A stretch of DNA of 64,000 bases from Promicromonosporaceae bacterium (GCA_009783295.1 WRHK01000012.1:1-64000), one strand, 5' to 3'; positions 20,215-30,534 are shown, numbered from the stretch's first letter. Translations and numbers: made by a program. Notes: generated from the letters alone by a model not told the origin.

Positions 20215-22266
20215 ATGGCACTCAGCGGGGAGTCATCGGTGAACGGACACATCATGGCGGCGCTCGTCGGGAGCGCCGGATCGGGCATGACCACCCTCGT
20301 CGAGGCCGTGCTCCACCGCGCCGGAGTGATCCCGCGTGCCGGCACCATCGCCGCGGGGACGACCGTGGGCGACTACCAGCCCGAGGAGATCGCGCGCAGC
20401 ACCACGCTGACGACGGGCCTCACGTTCCTCGAGTGGGACGACGACGACAGCGGCGAGCACTACGCCATGACGCTCGCGGACACGCCTGGGCACCCGGACT
20501 TCGTCGGCGGTGTCGACTCGGCGCTCTCGGCCGCCGACATCGCCGTCGTCGTCGTGTCGGCCGTCTCGGGCGTCACCGCGGGCACGCGGGCCGCCTGGGC
20601 CGCCGCGGACGCCGCCGGCGTGCCCCGCATCGTGATGGTCACGTGCGCCGACCGCCCCCAGGCGAGCTTCCACCGCGTGCTGGCGGAGCTGCGCGAGGCG
20701 TTCGGCCCGCACCTGTGGCCCATCGAGCTGCCGATCGGCACCGAGGAGGACTTCCGCGCCGTGGCCGACGTGCTGGGCAGGCGCGCGCTGGTCCCCGGCC
20801 CCGGGGGGCAGGTCGTCGAGCCGCTGCCGCCCGACGTCGTCGCCGAGAGCCAGACCATGCACGACGACGTGACGGAGGAGATCGTCTCCCACTACGACGC
20901 CCTGCTGGAGGCGTACCTCGACGGGAACGAGCCGTCGTTCGACGAGCTGGAGCAGAAGCTCGCCGAGCAGGTGTCCGAGAGCGAGGCCGTGCCCGTGATC
21001 GTCGCGTCCGGCGTCACCGAGACCGGGGTGGACCGGTTCATCGACGTGCTCTGCCGGCTCGTGCCGGCCCTGACGGCCCGGGACGCGACCATCCACGCGG
21101 CCGACGGCACCGAGATCCGCGTGGCACGCGACCCGTCCGGGGAGCCGCTCGCGCACGCGTTCGACGTCGTGGCCGACCCGTTCCTGGGCCAGATCTCGAT
21201 GCTCAAGGTGCTGTCGGGCACCATCCACGTCGGCGACCGGCTGCACAACGCCACGACCGGCGCGGAGGAGCGCATGAGCGGCCTGTTCCGCCTGCGCGGG
21301 GCGCAGCGCCTGCCGGTCGACTCGCTCCGGGCCGGCGACGTCGGGGGCGTGGCGAAGCTCGTGGGCACGCCCGCCGGGTCGCTGCTGTGGACGCGCGCGA
21401 CCGGGCACGCGTCGCCGCGTCCGCTCCCGCTCCGACCCACGGTGTACGCCGTCGCGCTGGAGCCGGTCAGCCAGTCGGACACGGAGAAGCTCGGGCCCGC
21501 GCTCGCCCGGGCCGCCGCCGAGGACCACACGCTCTCCGTCGAGCTGGTGGGCGGCCACACGATCGTCCGCGGGCTCGGCGACACGCACGTCGCCGTGCTG
21601 GTCGACCGGCTCAAGCGCCTGTTCGGCGTGAACGTCACCACCAGCCCCGCGCCCGTCGCGTACCGCGAGACGGTGGCCGGGCACGCGCAGGCCGAGGGGC
21701 GGCTCAAGAAGCAGTCGGGCGGGCACGGGCAGTTCGCGGTCGTGCAGGTGGTGGTGTCGCCGCTGGCGCCCGGCGGCGGGTTCGAGTTCGTCGACTCCGT
21801 CGTCGGCGGCGCGGTGCCGCGGCAGTACATCCCCGCGGTCGAGAAGGGAGTGCGGGATGCGCTCGAGCGCGGCGGCCCCAACGGCCACCCGGTCGTGGAC
21901 GTGCGCGTCGAGCTGGTGGACGGCAAGTCGCACTCCGTCGACTCGTCCGACATGGCGTTCCGCACCGCCGGCTCGATGGGCATCCACGAGGCGCTCGTCA
22001 AGACCGGCACAGTGGTGCTCGAGCCCGTCTCGACCGTCACCGTCACCGCGCCCATGGCCTACCAGGGCGCGATCATGACCGACCTCGCCGGCCGGCGCGG
22101 CCGCGTCCACGACACCCAGATGACCGACGCCGGCGACGCCGTGGTGATCGCCGGCGTGCCCGACGCCGAGCTCCAGCGCTACGTGCTCGACCTCCGCTCG
22201 CTCACGCAGGGCTACGGCCAGCTGACCATCGAGCCCGACCACTACGAGCCCGCTCCCCGCACCTGA
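20215..22266 (+). CDS. Elongation factor G-like protein (EF-G2 type)
   Basis: GSAGSGMTTLVEAVL, RSTTLTTGLTFLEW, LADTPGHPDFVGGV, C-terminal EF-G domains. Confidence 0.9.
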   Translation: MALSGESSVNGHIMAALVGSAGSGMTTLVEAVLHRAGVIPRAGTIAAGTTVGDYQPEEIARSTTLTTGLTFLEWDDDDSGEHYAMTLADTPGHPDFVGGVDSALSAADIAVVVVSAVSGVTAGTRAAWAAADAAGVPRIVMVTCADRPQASFHRVLAELREAFGPHLWPIELPIGTEEDFRAVADVLGRRALVPGPGGQVVEPLPPDVVAESQTMHDDVTEEIVSHYDALLEAYLDGNEPSFDELEQKLAEQVSESEAVPVIVASGVTETGVDRFIDVLCRLVPALTARDATIHAADGTEIRVARDPSGEPLAHAFDVVADPFLGQISMLKVLSGTIHVGDRLHNATTGAEERMSGLFRLRGAQRLPVDSLRAGDVGGVAKLVGTPAGSLLWTRATGHASPRPLPLRPTVYAVALEPVSQSDTEKLGPALARAAAEDHTLSVELVGGHTIVRGLGDTHVAVLVDRLKRLFGVNVTTSPAPVAYRETVAGHAQAEGRLKKQSGGHGQFAVVQVVVSPLAPGGGFEFVDSVVGGAVPRQYIPAVEKGVRDALERGGPNGHPVVDVRVELVDGKSHSVDSSDMAFRTAGSMGIHEALVKTGTVVLEPVSTVTVTAPMAYQGAIMTDLAGRRGRVHDTQMTDAGDAVVIAGVPDAELQRYVLDLRSLTQGYGQLTIEPDHYEPAPRT

Positions 22267-22272
22267 CCGTCC

Positions 22273-22302
22273 GGACACCCCGACCTCCACCGGGGGGTGT
22301 CC
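22273..22302 (+). terminator. Hairpin downstream of EF-G-like gene
   Basis: GGACACCCC / GGGGTGTCC stem followed by CCCCTTCC. Confidence 0.55.
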
Positions 22303-22341
22303 CCCCTTCCGCCGGGAGCGGCGCGAGCGGACGCTGGGAAC

Positions 22342-23091
22342 GTGGACGTGCTCACCTCCCTCAACGCCTTCGTGCTCGACGCCGCGTCGGGCCCGTGGGC
22401 GCTGGCCGTCCTGTTCCTGTCGTGCGTGGTGGACGGCGTGTTCCCGCCGGTGCCCAGCGAGACCGTGCTCGTGGCGCAGGCCGCGGCGATCGGCGCCGCC
22501 GGTGTGCCCGCGGTCGTCGCGATGCTGCTGGTCGCCGCGGTCGGCGCGTGGTGCGGGGACAACCTCGCCTACCTCATCGGGCGTCATCTCGGCCTGCGCC
22601 GGCTGGCGGCGTCACGCCGTCGGCCCCGCCTGGCCGCCGCCGTGACGGCGGCGGCCGACCGGCTCGAGCGCAACGGCGCGTCCATGATCCTGGCCGGCCG
22701 GTTCGTGCCCGTGGGGCGCGTCGCCGTGAACCTCGCGGCCGGCGCGACGGGCCTGCCCTACCGCCGGTACGCCGCGCTGAGCGCCCTCGCGGCGTGCTCG
22801 TGGGTGGCCGTGACCTCGGTGATCGGTCTCGCGACCGGTGCGTGGCTGGGGGCCCAGCCGCTCGTCGCCGTCGTCGTCTCGGCCTCCGTCGGGCTAGGCG
22901 TCGGTGCGGCGATCGACGCGGTGACGCGACGCCGGCGGCGGGCCGCGCAGCCCCTCCCCGCTCAGCCGGGGCGGGCTCAGGCGAGGCGGCGGAAGGTGGC
23001 GGACCAGTTGACCTCCCAGGTGGCGCCGCCGTCCTCCGAGAACGCCTGCTCCCAGCGCGGGGTCGGCGTGCGGGTGTCCAGCCACTGGTAG
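22342..23091 (+). CDS. DedA/SNARE-associated family membrane protein
   Basis: CVVDGVFPPVPSETVLVAQAA, GRHLGLRRLAASRRRPRL, LAGRFVPVGRVAVNLAAGATGLPYRRY; GTG start 22342; C-terminus overlaps the convergent gene. Confidence 0.85.
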   Translation: MDVLTSLNAFVLDAASGPWALAVLFLSCVVDGVFPPVPSETVLVAQAAAIGAAGVPAVVAMLLVAAVGAWCGDNLAYLIGRHLGLRRLAASRRRPRLAAAVTAAADRLERNGASMILAGRFVPVGRVAVNLAAGATGLPYRRYAALSALAACSWVAVTSVIGLATGAWLGAQPLVAVVVSASVGLGVGAAIDAVTRRRRRAAQPLPAQPGRAQARRRKVADQLTSQVAPPSSENACSQRGVGVRVSSHW

Positions 23092-23432
23092 CGCACCCGG
23101 ATGGGGCGACCCTGCCACGTGTCGTCGCACTCGAACGTGCCGTCGCCGTCGACGAAGCGACCCTCGACGGGCACGTCGAGCCTGCCGTCGCCCGTCGCCC
23201 ACCAGATCCGCCACGTGTCGTCGGACGGGCTGTAGAGGCGCAGCGTGACGCCCTCGATGCCGCGCTCCGGCGCGCGGAGGATGTCGAATGTGCAGTGGCC
23301 GTCCAGGAGCACCTGGGCGTCGAGGGTGGCGGTGAACTCGTACCAGTCGTCGCTGCCGCTGAGCACGCTGGTGAGACGGCGCTGGGTGGAGGTCCAGCTG
23401 CCGGCGACGAAGTCGAAGTCGTGGTTCGTCAT
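22977..23432 (-). CDS. DUF1579-like hypothetical protein
   Basis: MTNHDFDFVAGSWTSTQRRLTSVLSGSDDWYEFTATLDAQVLLDGHCTFDIL... Confidence 0.65.
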   Translation of the reverse strand: MTNHDFDFVAGSWTSTQRRLTSVLSGSDDWYEFTATLDAQVLLDGHCTFDILRAPERGIEGVTLRLYSPSDDTWRIWWATGDGRLDVPVEGRFVDGDGTFECDDTWQGRPIRVRYQWLDTRTPTPRWEQAFSEDGGATWEVNWSATFRRLA

Positions 23433-23525
23433 GAGGTGACGGTACGAACGCCCGGCCCGCTCCGCGCGCCCAGCGCTGCGGGTGGCCCGAAGGCGAGCGG
23501 TCGGCCCTCGTGAAAGCCTGGCCGG

Positions 23526-24311
23526 ATGAACGCCTCGGACGTCCGCGGCGCGGCCCGGAAGGTCAGGGACAACCCGGCGACCGGGTTCTTGGCCCGGCTC
23601 GGGTACGCCGCCAGCGGCGTGCTCCACATCCTTCTCGGCATCATCGCCGCCCGCATCGCCTGGTTCCGCACCGGCGGGTCCGCCGACCAGTCCGGCGCGT
23701 TCGCGACGCTCCGGAACGAGCCGCTCGGCGCGGTCGCGCTGGCGGTGCTGACCTTGGGGTTCGCCGGGCTGGCCGTATGGCAGGTGTCGACGGCGGTCGG
23801 CGCCGCGCGCGGAGCCGGCGACCGGCTCAAGGCGGCGGGGAAGGCGGTCGTGTACGGGGCGCTAACCTGGACGGGCGCACGGTTCCTGCTCGGCAGGCCG
23901 AGCTCGAGCCGCGGCCAGAGCGAGGACTTCACGGCGAAGCTCATGGCCGAGCCCGGCGGCCGGATCGCGGTGGGCGCCGTCGGCGTCGTCGTGCTCGTCA
24001 TCGCGCTGTTCCACGTCTACAAGGGCTGGTCGGGGCGGTTCAGGCGAGACCTGGCGCGGGACCCCGGCCGGTTCGTCACCGCGGCCGGGCACGTCGGCTA
24101 TGTCGCCAAGGGCGTGGCGCTCGGCGTGCTCGGCGCGCTGTTCGTCACCGCGGCGACGCAGGACCGGCCCACGCGGGCGGGCGGGCTCGACGCCGCGCTC
24201 CGGACGCTCGGGCAGCAGCCGTTCGGGTCGGTGCTGCTGACGGTGGTCGCCGTCGGGCTGGTCGCCTACGGCGTGTACTGCTTCGGCCGCGCGCGCTCCA
24301 CCGACACCTGA
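23526..24311 (+). CDS. DUF1206 family membrane protein
   Basis: Three similar TM-hairpin repeats: LARLGYAASGVLHILLGIIAAR / KAAGKAVVYGALTWTGARFLLG / VTAAGHVGYVAKGVALGVLGALF. Confidence 0.85.
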   Translation: MNASDVRGAARKVRDNPATGFLARLGYAASGVLHILLGIIAARIAWFRTGGSADQSGAFATLRNEPLGAVALAVLTLGFAGLAVWQVSTAVGAARGAGDRLKAAGKAVVYGALTWTGARFLLGRPSSSRGQSEDFTAKLMAEPGGRIAVGAVGVVVLVIALFHVYKGWSGRFRRDLARDPGRFVTAAGHVGYVAKGVALGVLGALFVTAATQDRPTRAGGLDAALRTLGQQPFGSVLLTVVAVGLVAYGVYCFGRARSTDT

Positions 24312-24402
24312 GGGCCGCCCGACCTCCGCCGCGCGCACCCGACCGCCTGCGGACACACTGGTGCTGGCCGGTCCGGCACCGGGCGCGCGAGGAGGGGCAG
24401 CC

Positions 24403-25791
24403 ATGGCGGAGCAGGCACGCTCGGGCGAGTGGCTCGAGTCCTGGAACCCCGAGGATGCCGCGACCTGGGACTCCCGGCTGGCGTGGCGCACCCTGTGGGT
24501 CACCACCTTCTGCCTGACGCTCGCGTTCGCCGCGTGGTTCCTGCCGAGCGCGATCATCCCGAAGCTCGGGGCGCTGGGCTACGAGTTCAGCAAGTCCCAG
24601 CTGTACTGGATGGCTGCCATGCCGGGCCTGTCCGGCGGCCTGCTGCGCATCGTGTGGATGGTGCTCCCGCCGATCCTCGGCACGCGCAAGATGGTCGCCT
24701 GGTCGACCCTGCTGCTCATCGCCTCCACGCTCGGCTGGGGCGTGCGCGTCCAGGCGCCCACGGCCCCGTACTGGGAGCTCATGACGCTCGCGTTCCTCGC
24801 GGGTATCGGCGGCGGCGTGTTCTCCGGCTTCATGCCGAGCACGTCGTTCTTCTTCCCCAAGGCGAAACAGGGCGTCGCGCTGGGCCTGCAGGCGGGCATC
24901 GGGAACTTCGGCGTCTCGCTGGTGCAGCTGGCGACGCCGCTGCTCATCGGCGTGGGGTTCCTCGGCTTCATCGGCCACAGCCAGCAGCTCGAGGTGGCCG
25001 GCCAGGCGCCCCGCGAGGTCTGGTACCAGAACGCGGCGTTCATCTGGATCCCGCTCATGGTCATCGGCTCCGGGCTCGCCTGGACCATGCTCAAGTCGGT
25101 GCCGGTCAAGGCGAGCATCAGGCAGCAGTTCGACATCTTCGGCAACGTCGACACGTGGTGGATGACGATCCTCTACATCATGACGTTCGGGACGTTCTCC
25201 GGGCTGTCCGCCCAGTTCGGGCTGCTCATGGCCAACCTGTACGGCTCCGGGAACGTGCACATCGTCAGCGGCACCGGCGCGGCCGCGCACGTGCTGATCG
25301 CCGGCTACGCCGTGCCCGACCCCACCAGGTACGTGTTCCTCGGGCCGCTGGTCGGGGCGGCCGCGCGCATCGCGTTCGCACCGCTCACCGACCGGATGGG
25401 CGGCGCCGTCTGGACGCTGGTCTCGGGCCTGGGGCTCATCGCCTCCATCGCCTACACGATCCCGGCGCTCTCCCCCGACCTGACCTCGGCGGCGACCCTC
25501 CACTCCGGCTTCACGCACTTCCTCTGGGGGATGATCGCGATCTTCCTCTTCACCGGGGTGGGCAACGCGTCCACGTTCAAGCAGATGCCGATGATCTTCG
25601 AGCGGCGGCAGGCGGGCGGTGTCATCGGCTGGACGGCCGCCATCGCCGCGTTCGGCCCGTTCTTCTTCGGCGTCGGCATCACGTCCATCGGCGCGACGGC
25701 GTTCTACGCCGTCGGCATCGGCTGGGCGGTGCTGTGCGTGGTGATCACCTGGCTCCGCTACGCGCGCAAGGGCGCGCCGCGTCCGAGCTGA
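24403..25791 (+). CDS. MFS nitrate/nitrite transporter (NarK family)
   Basis: LAWRTLWVTTFCLTLAFAAWFLPSAIIPKL, GLSGGLLRIVWMVLPPILGTRKMV, GIGGGVFSGFMPSTSFFFPKAKQGVALGLQAGIGNFGVSLVQL. Confidence 0.9.
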   Translation: MAEQARSGEWLESWNPEDAATWDSRLAWRTLWVTTFCLTLAFAAWFLPSAIIPKLGALGYEFSKSQLYWMAAMPGLSGGLLRIVWMVLPPILGTRKMVAWSTLLLIASTLGWGVRVQAPTAPYWELMTLAFLAGIGGGVFSGFMPSTSFFFPKAKQGVALGLQAGIGNFGVSLVQLATPLLIGVGFLGFIGHSQQLEVAGQAPREVWYQNAAFIWIPLMVIGSGLAWTMLKSVPVKASIRQQFDIFGNVDTWWMTILYIMTFGTFSGLSAQFGLLMANLYGSGNVHIVSGTGAAAHVLIAGYAVPDPTRYVFLGPLVGAAARIAFAPLTDRMGGAVWTLVSGLGLIASIAYTIPALSPDLTSAATLHSGFTHFLWGMIAIFLFTGVGNASTFKQMPMIFERRQAGGVIGWTAAIAAFGPFFFGVGITSIGATAFYAVGIGWAVLCVVITWLRYARKGAPRPS

Positions 25792-25799
25792 GCAGCGGC

Positions 25800-26108
25800 G
25801 TGGAGTGGGCGTTCAGCGGTGAGGTGATCGAGTGGCGCGGCCCCGCGCCGTTCTTCTACGTGCCGATGCCCGCCGACGACGCCGACGACCTCAAGGAGGC
25901 GGCGCGCGGGCTCATCTACTGGGGGCAGATCGCGGTCACGGTCACGATCGGCGACACCACGTTCGAGACGGCGGTGTTCCCCCGCGAGGGCACCTACCTG
26001 GTGCCCCTCAAGGACGTGGTCCGGGGCGAGGAGCAGCTCGAGCTCGGCGACGTCGTCGATGTGCGGCTGGTGCTCGGCTCCTCGAAGCGGCCGGTCAGCC
26101 GACGGTGA
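25800..26108 (+). CDS. DUF1905-family small protein
   Basis: MEWAFSGEVIEWRGPAPFFYVPMPADDADDLKEAARGLIYWGQIAVTVTIGDTTFETAVFPREGTYLVPLKDVVR. Confidence 0.8.
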   Translation: MEWAFSGEVIEWRGPAPFFYVPMPADDADDLKEAARGLIYWGQIAVTVTIGDTTFETAVFPREGTYLVPLKDVVRGEEQLELGDVVDVRLVLGSSKRPVSRR

Positions 26109-26793
26109 CGCCCGCGCCGACGACGACGTCGTCCCCCACCCGCACGGCGCCCGGCAGGACGACGTCGGCGTAGACCGCCACCCGCAGCTGCCGCTCGGCC
26201 CCGAGCGCCTTGAGCCACCGGGTGGTGCCCGCGACCCCGTCCTGGGCGAGGTTGATGGTGCGGCACCGCTCCACGCGCTGGACGACGCGCAGCTCGACGC
26301 CGCCCGCCGTGACCGTGGACCCGACCCACGACTCCTCGACGAACGGCTCGTCGGTCTCGATCACCATGTTGGCGCGCAGGCGCCGCGGGTCGGCGTCGAT
26401 CCCCCACCGCTGCGCGCACCACGCGAGGGTGGCGGTGCCGACCAGCGACACGGCACCGTCGTCGAAATGCGGCACCGAGGCCTCCGGAAGCACGCGCGAC
26501 GGCAGGCCGAGCGCGGCCGTCAGCTCGGCGTCGAGCGCAGCGCTCCCCACGGCCCAGCGGCCGGACGTCCCGGTCACGACGACGCCGTCCGCGGTCGTCG
26601 CCGCGGCGTACTGGAACACGCCGTCATGGCGGCGCATACGCCGCGTGTTCTTGCCGGAGGCGAGGTGCCCGTCAGGGTCGACGACGGCGAACCACCGGTC
26701 CCCCACGAGCCCTCGCGCGTCGACCTCGGCCGACTCGAGCGCCTCGCCGCCCATCGCCTTCACCGGGTAGCGCCGCAGGGACCGCACCGTCAT
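26095..26793 (-). CDS. MOSC domain-containing protein
   Basis: LRRYPVKAMGGEALESAEVDARGLVGDRWFAVVDPDGHLASGKNTRRM; RLRANMVIE; RCRTINLAQDG. Confidence 0.88.
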   Translation of the reverse strand: MTVRSLRRYPVKAMGGEALESAEVDARGLVGDRWFAVVDPDGHLASGKNTRRMRRHDGVFQYAAATTADGVVVTGTSGRWAVGSAALDAELTAALGLPSRVLPEASVPHFDDGAVSLVGTATLAWCAQRWGIDADPRRLRANMVIETDEPFVEESWVGSTVTAGGVELRVVQRVERCRTINLAQDGVAGTTRWLKALGAERQLRVAVYADVVLPGAVRVGDDVVVGAGVTVG

Positions 26794-26836
26794 CGTCACC
26801 GGGCAAGGGTACGAGGCCGACCCTAGGGTCGAGGCC

Positions 26837-27478
26837 ATGAACCCGTGGCTCGAGGCGTTCGGCTGGCTGGGCTCGATCCTGGTGGTCTGGTCGCTCACCC
26901 AGGCCCGCGTGCTGCGCTTCCGCTGGCTCAACTTCGTCGGCGCCGTCATCGCGACCGCCTACAACGGGATCATCGGCATCTGGCCGTTCTTCGCCATGAA
27001 CCTCGCCATCGCGCTCATCGACGCGTACTGGCTGTGGCGCCTGCACCGCACCCGCCACGACGAGGCCACCTACGCGGTAGTCGAGGTCGCGCCCGACGAC
27101 GGCTACCTGCTGCACGTGCTGCGCACCTACGCCGCCGACATCGCCCGGTTCGCCCCCGCGTTCACCGCCGCGCCGGGGCCCGGCGAACGTCGCTCGGCGT
27201 TCCTGGTGCAGCGCGCCGACGAGACCGTGGGCGTGGTCGAGGTGGCCGACGGCGGGGGCGGCATCGGCGTCGTGGTGCTCGACTGGGTGACCCGGCGGTT
27301 CCGGGACTTCACGCCCGGGGAGTTCGTGTACCGGCGGTCGGGCGTGTTCGCGGCCAAGGGGTTCACGCGGCTGCTGGTGGACCCGTCCATCGTGGCCGAC
27401 CCCGCCTACCTGACCCGCGTGGGCTTCGCGAGCGAGACGCACGGATGGTCGCGCGCGGTGCCGCCTCACTCGCCGTAG
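26837..27478 (+). CDS. YgjV-like membrane protein
   Basis: SILVVWSLTQARVLRFRWLNFVGAVIATAYNGIIGIWPFFAMNLAIALIDAYWL. Confidence 0.7.
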   Translation: MNPWLEAFGWLGSILVVWSLTQARVLRFRWLNFVGAVIATAYNGIIGIWPFFAMNLAIALIDAYWLWRLHRTRHDEATYAVVEVAPDDGYLLHVLRTYAADIARFAPAFTAAPGPGERRSAFLVQRADETVGVVEVADGGGGIGVVVLDWVTRRFRDFTPGEFVYRRSGVFAAKGFTRLLVDPSIVADPAYLTRVGFASETHGWSRAVPPHSP

Positions 27479-30400
27479 ACGACGCGCTCCACGACGGTCC
27501 GGGCCCGGCGGGCCGTGCGCAGGTAGAGCTCCTCGAGCTCCGACCCCGTCCCCACGTCGCCGAGCAGCCGCGCGATGCCCGCCAGGTCGCGGCGGTCGTG
27601 CGGCAGCACGTCGGTCTGCGCCCCCGTGACGCGCCCGGACCAGAGCACGACGGCGGAGCGCAGCCGCGACGCGAGCGTCCACGCGTCGAGCAGCGAGCGC
27701 GCGTCGTCGGTGTCGAGCAGACCCTCCTTCTCGGCGGCGTCGAGCGCGGCGACGGTGCCCGTGGTGCGCAGCGCCGGCACCTCGTAGGCGTGCTGGAGCT
27801 GCAGCAGCTGGGCCGTCCACTCGACGTCTGCGACGCCGCCGCGGCCCAGCTTGAGGTGGCGCGCCGGCTCGACGCCGCGGGGCAGCCGCTCGGACTCGAC
27901 GCGCGCCTTGATGCGGCGCACCTCCCGCAGCTGGGCCGGCGTGAGACCGCCGCGCGGGTAGCGCAGCGGGTCGACGAGCGCGGTGAAACGCTCGGCGAGG
28001 TCGGCCGGGCCGGCGACGGGGCGGGCCCGCAGCAGCGCCTGCGCCTCCCACACGCTGGACCAGCGCTCGTAGTACTCGGCGTAGGCGTCGAAGCTGCGTG
28101 CCAGGGGCCCCTGCCGTCCCTCGGGGCGCAGGTCGGCGTCGACGGGGAGCGCGGGCTCGGGCCCGACGCCGCCCAGCAGCTCGCGCAGGCGCGTGGCCGT
28201 GACCAGCGCGAACTTCCCCACCTGCTGCGCGTCGGACCCGGCGACGGGGTCGTGCACGAACATCACGTCGGCGTCGGAGCCGTAGCCCATCTCGCGGCCG
28301 CCCAGCCGGCCCATCGCCACCACGAGCATGCGCGTCGGGTTGGCGGACGGGTCCGGGCCGAGCGCCAGGTCGTCGCGCGCGGCGTGCTCGGCGAGGCGCA
28401 GGCCTCCGCGCAGCGCCAGGTCGGCGGCGTCGGAGATCGCGGCGGCCGCGCCGACGGCGTCGAGCGCCCGGAGCAGCTCGCCCGCCCCGGTGCGCGCCAG
28501 CTCGCGGCGGCGGATGGCGCGCAGGCTGGTCGCGGCCTGCTTGAGCACGTCGGCGCGCGTGAGGATCGCGTCGGTCTCGGCCTCCAGCCGGGGCAGGCCG
28601 CGGGGCTCCAGGCCGGACGGATCGTCGAACCACTGCACCGACTCGGGCGAGCGCCCGATCGCGTCGGCCAGGTAGCGCGACGACGACAGCACGTGGGCGA
28701 GCGACTGCGCCGCCGACCCGGAGTCGCGCAGCAGCTTGAGGTACCAGTGGGTCGAGCCGAGGTCGTCCGAGAGGCGGCGGAACGCGAGCAGGCCGCCGTC
28801 GGGGTCGGCGCCCTCGGCGAACCAGCCGAGCATCACGGGCAGCAGCTGCCGCTGCAGCGCGGCCCGGCGCGACGTCCCCTCGGTCAGGGCCGTGACGTGC
28901 CGCATCGCGCCGTCGGGGTCGCGGTAGCCGATGGCGGCGAACCGCTGGCGGGCGGCCTCGGGGGCCAGCGACACCTCGTCCTCGGACAGGTGCGCGTACG
29001 CCGGCAGCAGCGGCCGGTAGAAGAGCGCCTCGTGCAGCGAGCGCACCTCGCGCCGCGTCGCCCGCCAGCGCTCGAGCAGCCCCTCGGCGCCGTCGGCGCG
29101 CAGGCCCACGGCCCGGGCCAGGCGGCGCAGGTCCTCCTCCGCCGTCGGCAGCAGGTGCGTGCGCCGCAGGCGGTAGAGCTGGACGCGGTGCTCGATGGCC
29201 CGCAGGAACCGGTAGCAGACGGCCAGCCGCGCGGCGTGGTCGCGGCCCACGTACCCGGCGGCGGCGAGCGAGGCGAGCGCGGCGAGCGTGTTGGGCGAGT
29301 GGATCGAGTCGTCGGTGCGGCCGTGCACCAGCTGGAGCAGCTGCACCGTGAACTCGACGTCGCGCAGACCGCCGCGGCCCAGCTTGATCTGGCGGTCCGC
29401 CTCGGCCGCCGGCACGTGCGCCTCGACGCGCCGGCGCATGGCCTGGGCGTCCTCGACGAAGTTCTCGCGCGCGACGGCCTTCCAGACCAGCGGGTTCACG
29501 GCCTCGCGGTACGCCCGCCCGAGGGCGACGTCGCCGGCCACGGGCCGCGCCTTGAGCAGGGCCTGGAACTCCCAGGTCGCGGCCCAGCGGTCGTAGTAGG
29601 CGAGGTGGCTGGACAGCGTGCGCACCAGCGGCCCGGCCTTGCCCTCGGGGCGCAGCGCGGCGTCCACCTGCCAGAGCGCCGGCTCGCCCGACGCTCCCCC
29701 GCACGCCTTCTGCAGCGCCGTCGCGAGCCGCGCCCCGACGGACAGGGCGTGCGACTCGTCCGCGGGCTCGGCGTCCGGCCCGACGCCGGGCTCGGCCACG
29801 TAGATGACGTCGACGTCGGAGACGTAGTTGAGCTCGCGCCCGCCCGTCTTGCCCATGCCGATCACGGCCAGGCGCACCGCCGCGTGGTCCGGGTGCTGGG
29901 CCCGCGCGACGGCGAGCGCCGCCTCGAGCGCCGCGGCCGCAAGGTCCGCGAGCGACGCCGCGACGGACGGCAGCGTGGACAGCGGCTCGGCGGCCGTCAG
30001 GTCGTCGGCCGCGAGGTGCAGCAGCCGGGCCCGGTAGGCGCGCCGGAGGGCGTCGGTGGCCGTGCGGGCGCCGTCGTCGGGCCACTCGCCCGGCTCGCGC
30101 CCGGCGACGGGGGCGTCGGCCTCCGGGTCGGCGCCCACCGCGCGCAGCAGCTCGGCGCGCACTGCGGCGGGGTCGGTGCCGACGCCCGCCTCCTCGATGT
30201 GCCCGAGAAGGTCGGGCCTGCGGATCACCTCGTCGCCCAGCGCCTCCGACGCGCCGAGCACGGCGAGGAGCCGCGTCCGCGCCCTGCCGTCGGACGCGAG
30301 GACGTCCGCGAGCGCCGGGGCCGCCGTCGTGCCTGCGAGCCGCACCAGCTGGAGCAGCGCGAGGTCCGGGTCGGCGCAGGCCCCGAGGGCGTCGAGGACG

Positions 30401-30534
30401 CCGTCGGGCTCGGCCGGGAGCACGGCACGGAACGCGGCGTCCTCCCACAGGGACGACGAGCGCGTCAGGTCGGCGAACCCCGCCCGCAGCAGACGGCGGG
30501 TGGGGCTCTCGCGACGCGGACCGGCGGGGCTCAC
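27466..30534 (-). CDS. glnE: Bifunctional glutamine synthetase adenylyltransferase/deadenylyltransferase
   Basis: Duplicated nucleotidyltransferase motifs GMGKTGGRELNYVSDVDVIYV and AMGRLGGREMGYGSDADVMFVHDP; GTG at 30534 overlaps the glnA2 stop. Confidence 0.96.
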   Translation of the reverse strand: MSPAGPRRESPTRRLLRAGFADLTRSSSLWEDAAFRAVLPAEPDGVLDALGACADPDLALLQLVRLAGTTAAPALADVLASDGRARTRLLAVLGASEALGDEVIRRPDLLGHIEEAGVGTDPAAVRAELLRAVGADPEADAPVAGREPGEWPDDGARTATDALRRAYRARLLHLAADDLTAAEPLSTLPSVAASLADLAAAALEAALAVARAQHPDHAAVRLAVIGMGKTGGRELNYVSDVDVIYVAEPGVGPDAEPADESHALSVGARLATALQKACGGASGEPALWQVDAALRPEGKAGPLVRTLSSHLAYYDRWAATWEFQALLKARPVAGDVALGRAYREAVNPLVWKAVARENFVEDAQAMRRRVEAHVPAAEADRQIKLGRGGLRDVEFTVQLLQLVHGRTDDSIHSPNTLAALASLAAAGYVGRDHAARLAVCYRFLRAIEHRVQLYRLRRTHLLPTAEEDLRRLARAVGLRADGAEGLLERWRATRREVRSLHEALFYRPLLPAYAHLSEDEVSLAPEAARQRFAAIGYRDPDGAMRHVTALTEGTSRRAALQRQLLPVMLGWFAEGADPDGGLLAFRRLSDDLGSTHWYLKLLRDSGSAAQSLAHVLSSSRYLADAIGRSPESVQWFDDPSGLEPRGLPRLEAETDAILTRADVLKQAATSLRAIRRRELARTGAGELLRALDAVGAAAAISDAADLALRGGLRLAEHAARDDLALGPDPSANPTRMLVVAMGRLGGREMGYGSDADVMFVHDPVAGSDAQQVGKFALVTATRLRELLGGVGPEPALPVDADLRPEGRQGPLARSFDAYAEYYERWSSVWEAQALLRARPVAGPADLAERFTALVDPLRYPRGGLTPAQLREVRRIKARVESERLPRGVEPARHLKLGRGGVADVEWTAQLLQLQHAYEVPALRTTGTVAALDAAEKEGLLDTDDARSLLDAWTLASRLRSAVVLWSGRVTGAQTDVLPHDRRDLAGIARLLGDVGTGSELEELYLRTARRARTVVERVVYGE

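Noticed and set aside
20433-23513. 1026-aa plus-strand ORF overlapping the EF-G-like gene
   Set aside because: Alternate-frame shadow of EF-G2/DedA coding; Arg-rich low-complexity.
24403-25791. Nitrate respiration/assimilation cluster
   Set aside because: Only the NarK-type transporter is present; no nitrate or nitrite reductase genes are adjacent. The MOSC protein nearby is not sufficient.
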